The notes below the pieces were generated by a model. It made no database searches and was not told the origin of the DNA. It was given only the letters and a program-made list of their open reading frames with translations. A stretch of DNA of 20,458 bases from JBBTRN01 sp038065175 (GTDB lineage: Bacteria; Patescibacteriota; Doudnabacteria; UBA920): the NCBI GenBank assembly GCA_038065175.1, contig JBBTRN010000017.1, forward strand, positions 1 through 20,458. Direction: 5' to 3'. Made by a program: the position numbers and the translations under genes. This document shows, one piece after another, positions 1 to 6,548 of the stretch (positions within the stretch are counted from its first letter, which is position 1; each line of letters starts with the position of its first letter).

Positions 1-57
1 TTTTGGCGAAAGAGCATATTTTGGGCGAAAAATTATTTAACAACAGGTCTAATATGC

Positions 58-447
58 TTAAGTTTTCTCTGACGCGTTCTTGCGCCCAGATCCGGCTGTC
101 TTCCTCACATTACCCCGTCGGGTTCTGGAATTAGTTTTTGTCCTCTGACCGCGCACAGGCAGGCCTTTAATGTGCCTCATGCCCCGGTAGCTAGAAACCT
201 CCTTCAGCCTTTTAATATTCAGCAATATCTTCTGTTTAAGCTCACCCTCAACCTTGTAATTTTTTTCAATGTTTTCCCGAACCCTGTTTAGCTCCGATTC
301 TGTCAAATCCTTGGTTCGTTTATTTGGGTCAACACTAGCGGCTGCCAGGATTTTTTTGGACAAACTTAATCCAACGCCGAAAATGTACGGCAGAGCCGCT
401 TCGATCCTTTTTTCATTTGGAATATTAATACCAGCGATACGAGCCAT
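58..447 (-). CDS. rpsM: 30S ribosomal protein S13
   Basis: Ribosomal protein S13, 129 residues, a component of the head of the small subunit that contacts the 50S subunit and P-site tRNA. The N-terminus MARIAGINIP and the conserved basic C-terminal part (RGMRHIKGLPVRGQRTKTN, then RTRRG) are typical S13, and the length fits the family. The start is the ATG beside the universal MARIAG sequence; no Shine-Dalgarno sequence is visible before it. It is the last gene of an infA-rpmJ-rpsM run, the usual bacterial order. The 57 bases after its stop show no start of rpsK; they hold a direct repeat (TTTTGGCGAAA and TTTTGGGCGAAA). Confidence 0.97.
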   Translation of the reverse strand: MARIAGINIPNEKRIEAALPYIFGVGLSLSKKILAAASVDPNKRTKDLTESELNRVRENIEKNYKVEGELKQKILLNIKRLKEVSSYRGMRHIKGLPVRGQRTKTNSRTRRGNVRKTAGSGRKNASEKT

Positions 448-455
448 CGGCTATG

Positions 456-529
456 ATTGATAATTAATAATTGATAATTAATAACGGGAAACCTTAGTGT
501 GTTATTAATTATCAATTAACAATTATTAG
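456..529. repeat. Inverted pair of 4 x 7-bp arrays between rpmJ and rpsM
   Basis: The left array (457-484) reads TTGATAA, TTAATAA, TTGATAA, TTAATAA. The right array (502-529) is its reverse complement in form: TTATTAA, TTATCAA, TTAACAA, TTATTAG. The inner part makes a perfect 15-bp inverted repeat (471-485 with 501-515) around a 15-base loop. It lies in the rpmJ-rpsM gap, so the mRNA would carry a strong AU-rich hairpin there. The same four-unit design recurs at 6441-6548 and 17918-18021. Confidence 0.8.
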
Positions 530-543
530 TTATGCGCCAAGCG

Positions 544-657
544 CTAGCCCTGGCGCTGTTTATGCTTAGGGTTTGTACATATTACATAAATCGTGCCAAA
601 ACGTTTGACGATTTTGCAATTTTTGCACATTGGTTTTACGCTTGCCCTAACTTTCAT
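544..657 (-). CDS. rpmJ: 50S ribosomal protein L36
   Basis: A 37-residue protein beginning MKVRASVKPMCKNCKIVKRF and ending in QRQG, followed by TAG. The sequence, including the zinc-ribbon ligands C11, C14, C27 and H32, is diagnostic of the zinc-binding form of L36, a small protein of the large subunit. The ATG at 655-657 is 27 bases after the infA stop, and the infA-rpmJ-rpsM order is the standard one. There is no clear Shine-Dalgarno sequence, so translation may be coupled to infA. Confidence 0.95.
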   Translation of the reverse strand: MKVRASVKPMCKNCKIVKRFGTIYVICTNPKHKQRQG

Positions 658-684
658 ATATTTTTAGATGTGTAGATACTTGGC

Positions 685-936
685 TTACCTTAACCTTCTT
701 GTTATTCTTCCTTTAGTTAAATCGTAAGGTGTCATTTCTATTAAGATTTTGTCACCGGGCAAAACTTTTATCATATTTACCCTCATTTTTCCCGAAAGAT
801 GGCCCAAAACCGATTGCCCTGAAGCCAATTGAACGCGAAAAAGAGCATTAGGCAAATTTTCAATTACTTTGCCCTCAAGTTCTATTATATTTTTTTTTGT
901 TCTAGACTTCCCTAAGTCTTGCGTGCTGAATGTCAA
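685..936 (-). CDS. infA: Translation initiation factor IF-1
   Basis: IF-1 is an OB-fold protein that binds the ribosomal A site during initiation. The core is clear: IIELEGKVIENLPNALFRV, GHLSGKMR, GDKILIEMTPYDLTKGRI and the C-terminal RRLR. At 83 residues it is about ten longer than usual, because the only ordinary start in frame is a TTG at 934-936, giving an unusual N-terminus (TFSTQDLGKSRTKKN) before the conserved part. No in-frame ATG or GTG exists nearer the core. The TTG sits about 20 bases after the predicted transcription start of the promoter at 965-993, which supports it. A purine-rich GCAGAGA just upstream could be a weak ribosome binding site. Confidence 0.93.
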   Translation of the reverse strand: MTFSTQDLGKSRTKKNIIELEGKVIENLPNALFRVQLASGQSVLGHLSGKMRVNMIKVLPGDKILIEMTPYDLTKGRITRRLR

Positions 937-964
937 ATCTCTGCTTTAAAATTATATCGTAAAT

Positions 965-993
965 ATTTTACATTAAAAAACTAAAATTGTCAA
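965..993 (-). promoter_or_regulatory. Sigma70-type promoter for infA-rpmJ-rpsM
   Basis: On the minus strand a perfect -35 TTGACA (988-993) is followed after exactly 17 bases by TAAAAT (965-970), which is preceded by TG as in extended -10 promoters. Transcription would begin near 958, giving a leader of about 20 bases before the infA TTG. This is the best promoter match in the window and lies in an AT-rich gap directly upstream of infA. Confidence 0.8.
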
Positions 994-1077
994 TAAAAAA
1001 ATTTATTTCCTATATCCGTTTTAAATATGAGGGATATTGAAAATCAAGACTGTAAACGCGTTTAGCACTTAAAAATT

Positions 1078-1132
1078 ATTCGCCTCCGCTAATACCCCCG
1101 GCTTGCCCCGGGGAAAATAGAATACGGCGAAT
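1078..1132 (-). terminator. Possible intrinsic terminator after the 584-residue membrane protein gene
   Basis: GGCGAAT (1126-1132) can pair with ATTCGCC (1078-1084), enclosing a second hairpin of CCCCGG (1096-1101) with CCGGGG (1108-1113). In the minus-strand RNA the 3' arm is followed by AAUUUUU. The position, after the upstream gene and before the infA promoter, is right for a terminator. The long loop and short U run keep confidence moderate. Confidence 0.45.
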
Positions 1133-1140
1133 CCTCCGTA

Positions 1141-1251
1141 GTCCGTCCGCCCGCCTCAGGCGGACGAACGGACGAAGGTGGACGGCAAGCTTCGGCGAAT
1201 GAACATTCTATAATATTGCCCCTCGATACCTCGGGGCTTGTCCCGAGGTAG
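1141..1251. repeat. GC-rich hairpins in the infA upstream gap
   Basis: Two further GC-rich inverted repeats lie in this otherwise AT-rich 316-base gap: GTCCGCC with GGCGGAC (1145-1151 and 1159-1165), and a perfect 9-bp stem TACCTCGGG with CCCGAGGTA (1227-1235 and 1242-1250) that ends two bases from the stop of the neighbouring gene. Neither is followed by a U run on either strand. They resemble dispersed intergenic palindromes rather than terminators. No coding sequence is visible in the gap. Confidence 0.6.
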
Positions 1252-1252
1252 T

Positions 1253-3007
1253 TCATTCCGACAATTGGATAATTATTTTTCCCGAAAACCAGGGGAAACT
1301 TGTTTGCCAGGAAGGGCTAAGCACGATTTCGGCTTTTTCAATTTCCGGCATTGATTGCAAAAGCTCAATCGCTTCCTGTTTATTCTTGCCGATAAGTTTT
1401 TTGGGAAGTTCTTCCATTGCAAATCGCGCAATTAATTTCCCGTCAAAATGCACGCCTAAAATTCCGGAAGGAACGTTAAAATCAACAGTCTTTACCTTAA
1501 AAGATAAATTAAAATCACTCTCGGTTTTTAAATATCGTGTATTTGAAAGAGATTGACTAATCCTGTCCTTGACCAGTGATTTTAATTCCTGCTCGGAAAA
1601 TGCCAAACCAACGATCTTAAACTTCGCGGAGGCTTGGAACTGCGGGCTTTCCGCACCCGGTTGCTTATCTGTAAAAAACTCCAAAACTTCCACCCGGAAA
1701 GAGTTCTCCACAAATTTTAAACCCTGTGGCGCAAGTTTTTCTTCCACCTGCCTCAGAGCTAGGATGCCGAGTTGGTTTTGCGCATCCAATATGTCACTGT
1801 CAGTAACCACGGAAAGGAACCTCGATGTACCTCCGCTAACCGGGGTTTGTGTTTTCGCATAGAGCAACAAAGGACGGCTGCCAAACACTTGGTTGGTAAT
1901 TTCCATGCGAACCCCTGCCGGCAGGTTAGAATCCTCACCGCCCGAGCCGGCTATAATTTCCAGGGGAGGATCCAAACTGTTTTCGTCAATTTCTTTAGTT
2001 TGGGCATTCCTATATTTTGTAGGCGCAATCTGCAATGCGTCATTGACTAAATAATAAGTTTTTGATCCGGCAATGAGGGATGTGGTTTGGGCTTTTAAGT
2101 TCAAAGGCTTTCCTGTAAAATTATAGATATGAATTGCGCCAAAGGCTTTGTTGCCGACATCTTTTTTTCCCTGGCTCTTGAATTTTGAATTAACATCCAG
2201 GCTCTCTTCGAATTTTACGGTAGGGAGAATTAATTTTGCCGAATCATACTGCTTTGCCTGGTTGTCTAAACTCACGTCAAAATCCCTTGTAATGGGTTCA
2301 GTTTTAGGGAAAATAAACACCGACGCTTTAGGCAATACTGCGAACACCAAGCCTAAAACAACCAACAGGGACATCGCCAGACTTAAGCTTAAAAAAATTG
2401 AATAAGCTCTTCTTGTTTTCCCGGGATCCCGGCCATTTGCAGAAAAAGCCAACTCGCGATCCACCCTTACACTGGGCTTTTGCGGTTTACGGGCCAAAAG
2501 GGAATGAGCCCTGGGAAAATCTTTAGTTTTGACAGACTCCTGTTGGCTACTGAAACTTTCCACACCAGGCTTTTCGGTAAAAGCCGCGTCTTCACTGTTG
2601 CTGTCAGTATTTTTTTTGGAAACTAATCCGCTAACAAAACTTGCCACACCCTTTACTGTTTGAGCCAGTCTGCCGGCATGTTCCTGCTCTTTTTCAGAAT
2701 CAATTACGGACTTGGGCTGGAATCCAATATCTGAAATTCCCGTGGTCCTTTTGCTTTTCGGCAAAGATCTCAAAGCAAAACCGGCTTCTTGAGCATACAA
2801 TTGGCCGCGCTCGTCCATTGTTAAAATGGAAACTTCTTTTTTCAAAAGGTCAGCTTGCTTTTTTAACAGCCTCAAATTAATGCTGTCGGAAAATAACTGG
2901 CAGCGCTTCGGGCAAACCAAAACCAGCTGCGCTGACTTTTCTTTTTTCAGGCGCGCCATTACTTTTGCTACATCGTCTTCCAAATTTATATATACGCTGG
3001 GAATCAC
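1253..3007 (-). CDS. Single-pass membrane protein with large C-terminal domain, unknown function
   Basis: This 584-residue protein has three parts. Residues 1-80 form a small alpha/beta domain (starting IPSVYINLEDDVAKVMARL, with LVLVCPKRC near 28-36). Residues 81-200 are a low-complexity, charged linker. One transmembrane helix (about 202-226) is followed by LPKASVFIFPKTEPI and a large beta-rich domain, probably outside the cell. The layout resembles proteins often labelled baseplate-J-like in Patescibacteria; that is a recollection, and the role is unknown. The start is a GTG (3005-3007) without a Shine-Dalgarno sequence; the next in-frame ATG is at residue 17 and would remove part of the N-terminal domain. 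It appears to be transcribed alone, with its own terminator. Confidence 0.8.
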   Translation of the reverse strand: MIPSVYINLEDDVAKVMARLKKEKSAQLVLVCPKRCQLFSDSINLRLLKKQADLLKKEVSILTMDERGQLYAQEAGFALRSLPKSKRTTGISDIGFQPKSVIDSEKEQEHAGRLAQTVKGVASFVSGLVSKKNTDSNSEDAAFTEKPGVESFSSQQESVKTKDFPRAHSLLARKPQKPSVRVDRELAFSANGRDPGKTRRAYSIFLSLSLAMSLLVVLGLVFAVLPKASVFIFPKTEPITRDFDVSLDNQAKQYDSAKLILPTVKFEESLDVNSKFKSQGKKDVGNKAFGAIHIYNFTGKPLNLKAQTTSLIAGSKTYYLVNDALQIAPTKYRNAQTKEIDENSLDPPLEIIAGSGGEDSNLPAGVRMEITNQVFGSRPLLLYAKTQTPVSGGTSRFLSVVTDSDILDAQNQLGILALRQVEEKLAPQGLKFVENSFRVEVLEFFTDKQPGAESPQFQASAKFKIVGLAFSEQELKSLVKDRISQSLSNTRYLKTESDFNLSFKVKTVDFNVPSGILGVHFDGKLIARFAMEELPKKLIGKNKQEAIELLQSMPEIEKAEIVLSPSWQTSFPWFSGKIIIQLSE

Positions 3008-3065
3008 ACAATTAATACAATAAATGCCAAAAATTTAAAAACTGACAAAATTTATTCTGCTGTGT

Positions 3066-3107
3066 AATTTTGTTCAATTTTGTCAATTTTGTCAATTTTG
3101 TTCAATT
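3066..3107. repeat. Tandem 9-10-bp repeat upstream of the 584-residue gene
   Basis: Four tandem units: AATTTTGTTC, AATTTTGTC, AATTTTGTC, AATTTTGTTC, then AATT. On the minus strand the units read as repeated TTGACAAAA or TTGAACAAAA, so each contains a -35-like box. The last TTGAAC is followed after 17 bases by TAAATT, a possible promoter for the downstream membrane protein gene. The unit length differs from the 7-bp arrays elsewhere in the window. Confidence 0.7.
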
Positions 3108-4272
3108 AAAGAAAACCCTTAAATTGCAGGCGCTTATTAAAGGATATATTTTTACTATTCTCCACCTGCGGCTGGTCAAAGGGGTTAACATCCCTTAACA
3201 TAGATGAATAAACCGCGAATAACTGCCAAAGAGCAGACAGTCTGCCGATTTCTTTGGCTTGAAAACCCGTAAGTGAAAAATGCGCTAAAGGGATCCCCTG
3301 GATCCGTGCGTCTTCGATATTCGCGGTCCATTCGTATTCCAATGCTTTTTCTAAAGGAATTTTATCCAGGTCAAACAGCGGATGGCCTTTAATTTGTACG
3401 CTATGCGCCGCAACCGGGAAGGTGTTTACGGTCGGATGCAAAAAGTTTTCAACAGTAAAGAACATGCCCGAAATATTTTTTGGGCCGCCATAAAATCTTT
3501 GTGTGGTATGGTGCTGGACTTCCGGGCCCTCGTGGGCAAAATAACTTTGACCTTTTCCGTCTTTGCCGAATGACTCATGGCAAAGCTGGACCATGGGGTA
3601 GTTTGCCGGATACAGCGCTTGCGCGTAAAAGAACATTAAAACATCAAGGAAGCCTTTTTGTTCCAGCTGGAAAAAAATGGATGCCGTTTTCCAGGCTAAA
3701 TTATCCCTGTCATACAAAAGGTAAATTTCTTCAGCGCCTTCGTACAGGGCTTTAACCTCAAGGCCGCAAAGCGCGGCGGGCAAAAGCGCTACTTCTGTAA
3801 ACCCGGTAAATCTCCCGCCAATAGGCGGGTGCATGATTATTTTGCATCCAAGCTTTTCTCCCAATGCCCTTAAAGGACTGCTTCTCCCTGTAATCATTAG
3901 CATCGGATACTCCACAAACTGCATGGTTTCCTCTATTTGCTGGATATTTTCGCCTGATTTGCTGATGGAAATGACAAGGGTGTCGTCGGGTTTTAATTTC
4001 TGTTTTAGGGCGTATATGTAGTCGGGGTCCTGTGTGCTTAGTATGTAAAGCTCTTTTTTTGCCTGATGCTTTAATGGATGATAAATTCCAATTAATGGGT
4101 TAATACTACCCCCATTGCCAATAATTAGGATATTTTGGAAGTTCATATAAGTTTTTGCGTAATCTTCCATTAACTTAAAATCCGGCTGGTACGACAAAAA
4201 CCCCACATCTTTGGGTAAAATTGATGGGTCTAATTCGCGAGGGCTAGGGCAATTGTAAAATTCAAGTTTCAT
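3106..4272 (-). CDS. pgi: Glucose-6-phosphate isomerase
   Basis: Interconverts glucose 6-phosphate and fructose 6-phosphate in the cytoplasm, linking glycolysis with sugar-nucleotide synthesis. Two sugar-isomerase (SIS) domains are visible. Motifs include GNGGS (52-56), the phosphate-binding SISKSGE (102-108), GGRFTGFTEV (152-161), CHESFGKDGKG with likely catalytic E233, QHHTTQRF (253-260) and NPFDQPQVENSK (363-374) with the C-terminal lysine K374. At 388 residues it is shorter than the usual 440-550, mostly at the N-terminus, but the active-site elements are present. The start ATG is 3 bases after the stop of the small upstream gene, so it belongs to the alaS operon. The link to alaS is probably positional only. 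Confidence 0.93.
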   Translation of the reverse strand: MKLEFYNCPSPRELDPSILPKDVGFLSYQPDFKLMEDYAKTYMNFQNILIIGNGGSINPLIGIYHPLKHQAKKELYILSTQDPDYIYALKQKLKPDDTLVISISKSGENIQQIEETMQFVEYPMLMITGRSSPLRALGEKLGCKIIMHPPIGGRFTGFTEVALLPAALCGLEVKALYEGAEEIYLLYDRDNLAWKTASIFFQLEQKGFLDVLMFFYAQALYPANYPMVQLCHESFGKDGKGQSYFAHEGPEVQHHTTQRFYGGPKNISGMFFTVENFLHPTVNTFPVAAHSVQIKGHPLFDLDKIPLEKALEYEWTANIEDARIQGIPLAHFSLTGFQAKEIGRLSALWQLFAVYSSMLRDVNPFDQPQVENSKNISFNKRLQFKGFL

Positions 4273-4275
4273 AAT

Positions 4276-4643
4276 CTATGAAAAAACCGTGATAATTCTT
4301 GACCGGATGCTTTCCCAAAGTTCATTTGCTAACTCGCCTCCAATTCCCATTTCTTCAAAAAAAACATTCCAATTTCCACCGATTGCAAGCCCATGTCCCA
4401 CATTTTGGATATAGCCTTTCAAAAAATTGGTTTTGTTCTCATCAATTCCTAATTCCTGGGTTAATGTAGTATGATGTTCTTTGCCTAGCAATACTTGCAT
4501 GTGTTCATCTACTATAATATAAATACGATCCTTTCCCTGTTTGCTAGGCTTTGTCTTATATCGCTCATATTAAATTGAGCTGATAACTTTACTTGAATCT
4601 GATTTTTTAAAAAATTAGGATTAAGATTTATTTCTCTGCCCAT
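4276..4643 (-). pseudogene. Small conserved-looking gene between alaS and pgi, broken by one frameshift
   Basis: The ATG at 4641-4643 lies one base after the alaS stop, as expected for a coupled operon gene. This frame gives MGREINLNPNFLKNQIQVKL and runs 44 codons to a TAG. The frame one base back continues from the same region with DRIYIIVDEHMQVLLGKEHH and stays open to the stop at 4276, three bases before pgi. Restoring one A in the AAA run at 4532-4534 would join them into a 122-residue protein reading LANREKDRIYII across the join. The 3' part alone (4276-4500, 74 residues from an internal ATG) is an open frame, but it lacks a nearby ribosome binding site and coding-like sequence continues upstream of that ATG. 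I do not recognise the family. It could be a true pseudogene or a homopolymer assembly error. Confidence 0.65.
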
Positions 4644-4644
4644 A

Positions 4645-6432
4645 TTATTCAACTGTTGCCTTAATTCTCCTTACCCCAGAGCTTGACGACTCTTCTTTAG
4701 CGATTTTAAATTTGCCGATTGCTCCCGTATGCTCCACATGCGGGCCGCCGCAAAATTCTCTTGATATGGCTTCGTCAGTTGACGGATCATAGATTGTGTA
4801 AATAGATACTGTATCCGCGTACTTCTCGCCAAACACGCCAAGCGCCCCTAACTCCCTCGCCTTTTCCAAAGGCATCATTTCGCGTTTAACTTTTAAATCC
4901 CGGGAAATCCAATCATTAACCAAAGCTTCAACAGCCGCGATTTCTTCCTGGGCCATTTTTTTGTCATGCGTAAAATCAAACCTCGTCCTTTCTTCTGTAA
5001 TATTACTCCCCTTTTGCCAAACATGTTCTCCCAGCACATCCCTTAGTGCGGCGTTTAAAAGATGCGTCGCCGTGTGTAATCTTATTATTTCGTCTGAATG
5101 CGAGGCCAGTCCGCCCTTAAATTGCCCGACTGACGCGGTACGCGATAACTCTTGGTGTTTTTTAAATTCTTTCTCAAACTCCTCCCTGTTGATCTTTTGC
5201 CCGGCTTCTTCAGCCAGCTCTTTGGTTAGCTCCCACGGAAACCCATAAGTTTGATAAAGATCAAATGAGTCTTTTCCGTTTACCTGGCGACCTGATGAAC
5301 TTGATAATTTGACAAACTCCTTAAGTCCTTTCTCCAAAGTCGCTTCAAATTTTTTTTGTTCTGCATCGATGGTTTCAAAAATCCTGTTGCTATTTTCCAC
5401 TAATTCCACATAAGGCGATGAATAAATAACAATTACCTGCCCAATAAGCGCTTTAAGCCAAGTGCTTTGTAAATTTAAAAGTTTCCCGTAAACCAGGGCG
5501 CGCCTTAGCAAACGCCTCACAACATACCCCCTGTCTTTGTTCGACGGTTCCACTCCATCGCTTACCAAAAAGACACTGGCACGGATATGGTCAATAATAA
5601 TTCTTGATTTTTTGACTTCGCTGCCGGTCAAAATTTCGTTTCCCAGGCCAATTACCTCAAACATTGGCTTAAACAATTCAGTATCATAAACAGATTTCTG
5701 CCCGTTTAATACTGCCAAAGTCCTGTCTAGACCCATACCGGTATCTACATTAGTTTGTTTAAGGGACTCTAAAGTGCCGTCTGTTTTTTTTTCATACTGC
5801 ATAAAAACGTCGTTCCAAATTTCCACCCAACGCGGATCTTTATGCGTTTCCAGAAAATTTAACGGTGCTGGGGTGCCGTCATCCACCCAGTAAAACATTT
5901 CCGTATCCGGCCCGCAAGGCCCGGTCGCGCCTGCAATCCACCAGTTATCTTCTTTAGGCAAATAGGCAATCCTCTCTGATTTTACACCTAGCGATTTCCA
6001 GATGTCCACCGATTCTTTATCTTGCGCCGCGTCTTGGTCGCCCGCAAAAACCGAAAATGCCAGGCGCTCTAAGGATAAATTCAAATAATTTTTTGATGTC
6101 AAAAATTCAAACGACCATTTAATGGCGTCATCCTTAAAATAATCACCCAAACTCCAGTTGCCAAGCATTTCAAAAAAAGTAAGATGCGAGTCGTCTCCGA
6201 CCTCGTCGATATCTATTGTTCTTATGCACTTTTGGACATTGGCCAATCTTTTGCCTGCCGGATGTTTTTCACCCAAAAGATACGGCACCAAAGGAAACAT
6301 TCCTGAATTCACAAACAAAACGGAAGGATCATTTTCCGGCACCAAAGAAGCCGAAGGGATAATGGCGTGGTTTTTAGATTGGAAAAAGTTTAGGTACTTT
6401 TCCCTAAGCTCTTGAGCTGTTATTTTTGCCAT
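4645..6432 (-). CDS. alaS: Alanyl-tRNA synthetase, short form
   Basis: Charges tRNA-Ala. The class II catalytic core has FVNSGMFPLVPYL (40-52), LTFFEMLGNWSLGDYF (84-99), GPCGPDTEMF (171-180) and GMGLDR (232-237). The editing domain has the zinc-binding HTATH (453-457) and CGGPH (561-565) pairs that hydrolyse mischarged tRNA. The protein is 595 residues against about 875 in E. coli. It ends just after SSSSGVRRIKA, so the coiled-coil and C-Ala domain is absent, with a normal stop and no frameshift. Short AlaRS forms of this kind are known to me in reduced genomes. First gene of an operon with the small frameshifted gene and pgi; the upstream gap is repeat-rich and shows no convincing promoter. 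Confidence 0.96.
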   Translation of the reverse strand: MAKITAQELREKYLNFFQSKNHAIIPSASLVPENDPSVLFVNSGMFPLVPYLLGEKHPAGKRLANVQKCIRTIDIDEVGDDSHLTFFEMLGNWSLGDYFKDDAIKWSFEFLTSKNYLNLSLERLAFSVFAGDQDAAQDKESVDIWKSLGVKSERIAYLPKEDNWWIAGATGPCGPDTEMFYWVDDGTPAPLNFLETHKDPRWVEIWNDVFMQYEKKTDGTLESLKQTNVDTGMGLDRTLAVLNGQKSVYDTELFKPMFEVIGLGNEILTGSEVKKSRIIIDHIRASVFLVSDGVEPSNKDRGYVVRRLLRRALVYGKLLNLQSTWLKALIGQVIVIYSSPYVELVENSNRIFETIDAEQKKFEATLEKGLKEFVKLSSSSGRQVNGKDSFDLYQTYGFPWELTKELAEEAGQKINREEFEKEFKKHQELSRTASVGQFKGGLASHSDEIIRLHTATHLLNAALRDVLGEHVWQKGSNITEERTRFDFTHDKKMAQEEIAAVEALVNDWISRDLKVKREMMPLEKARELGALGVFGEKYADTVSIYTIYDPSTDEAISREFCGGPHVEHTGAIGKFKIAKEESSSSGVRRIKATVE

Positions 6433-6438
6433 AACTTT

Positions 6439-6548
6439 AATTTCAAATTTCCAATTTCAAATACCAAATGAATGTCAAATATTACAATTTCAAAATTTTA
6501 ACATTAGAGTTAGGATTTGATTTGAAATTTGTTATTTGGAATTTGTAA
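6439..6548. repeat. Inverted pair of 4 x 7-bp arrays between the S41 protease gene and alaS
   Basis: The left array (6441-6468) reads TTTCAAA, TTTCCAA, TTTCAAA, TACCAAA. The right array (6521-6548) reads TTTGAAA, TTTGTTA, TTTGGAA, TTTGTAA. The conserved four bases are CAAA on the left and TTTG on the right, and the other three vary; about 52 bases separate the arrays. The right array runs into the end of the protease gene, whose last codons and TAA stop lie within it. The design matches the repeat at 17918-18021. Confidence 0.8.

Noticed and set aside
4501..4643. Programmed -1 frameshifting as the explanation for the two frames between alaS and pgi
   Set aside because: The codons in the overlap (AGG GAA AGG ATC GTA TTT ATA) contain no X-XXY-YYZ slippery heptamer in the zero frame. 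A lost A in the AAA run is simpler.
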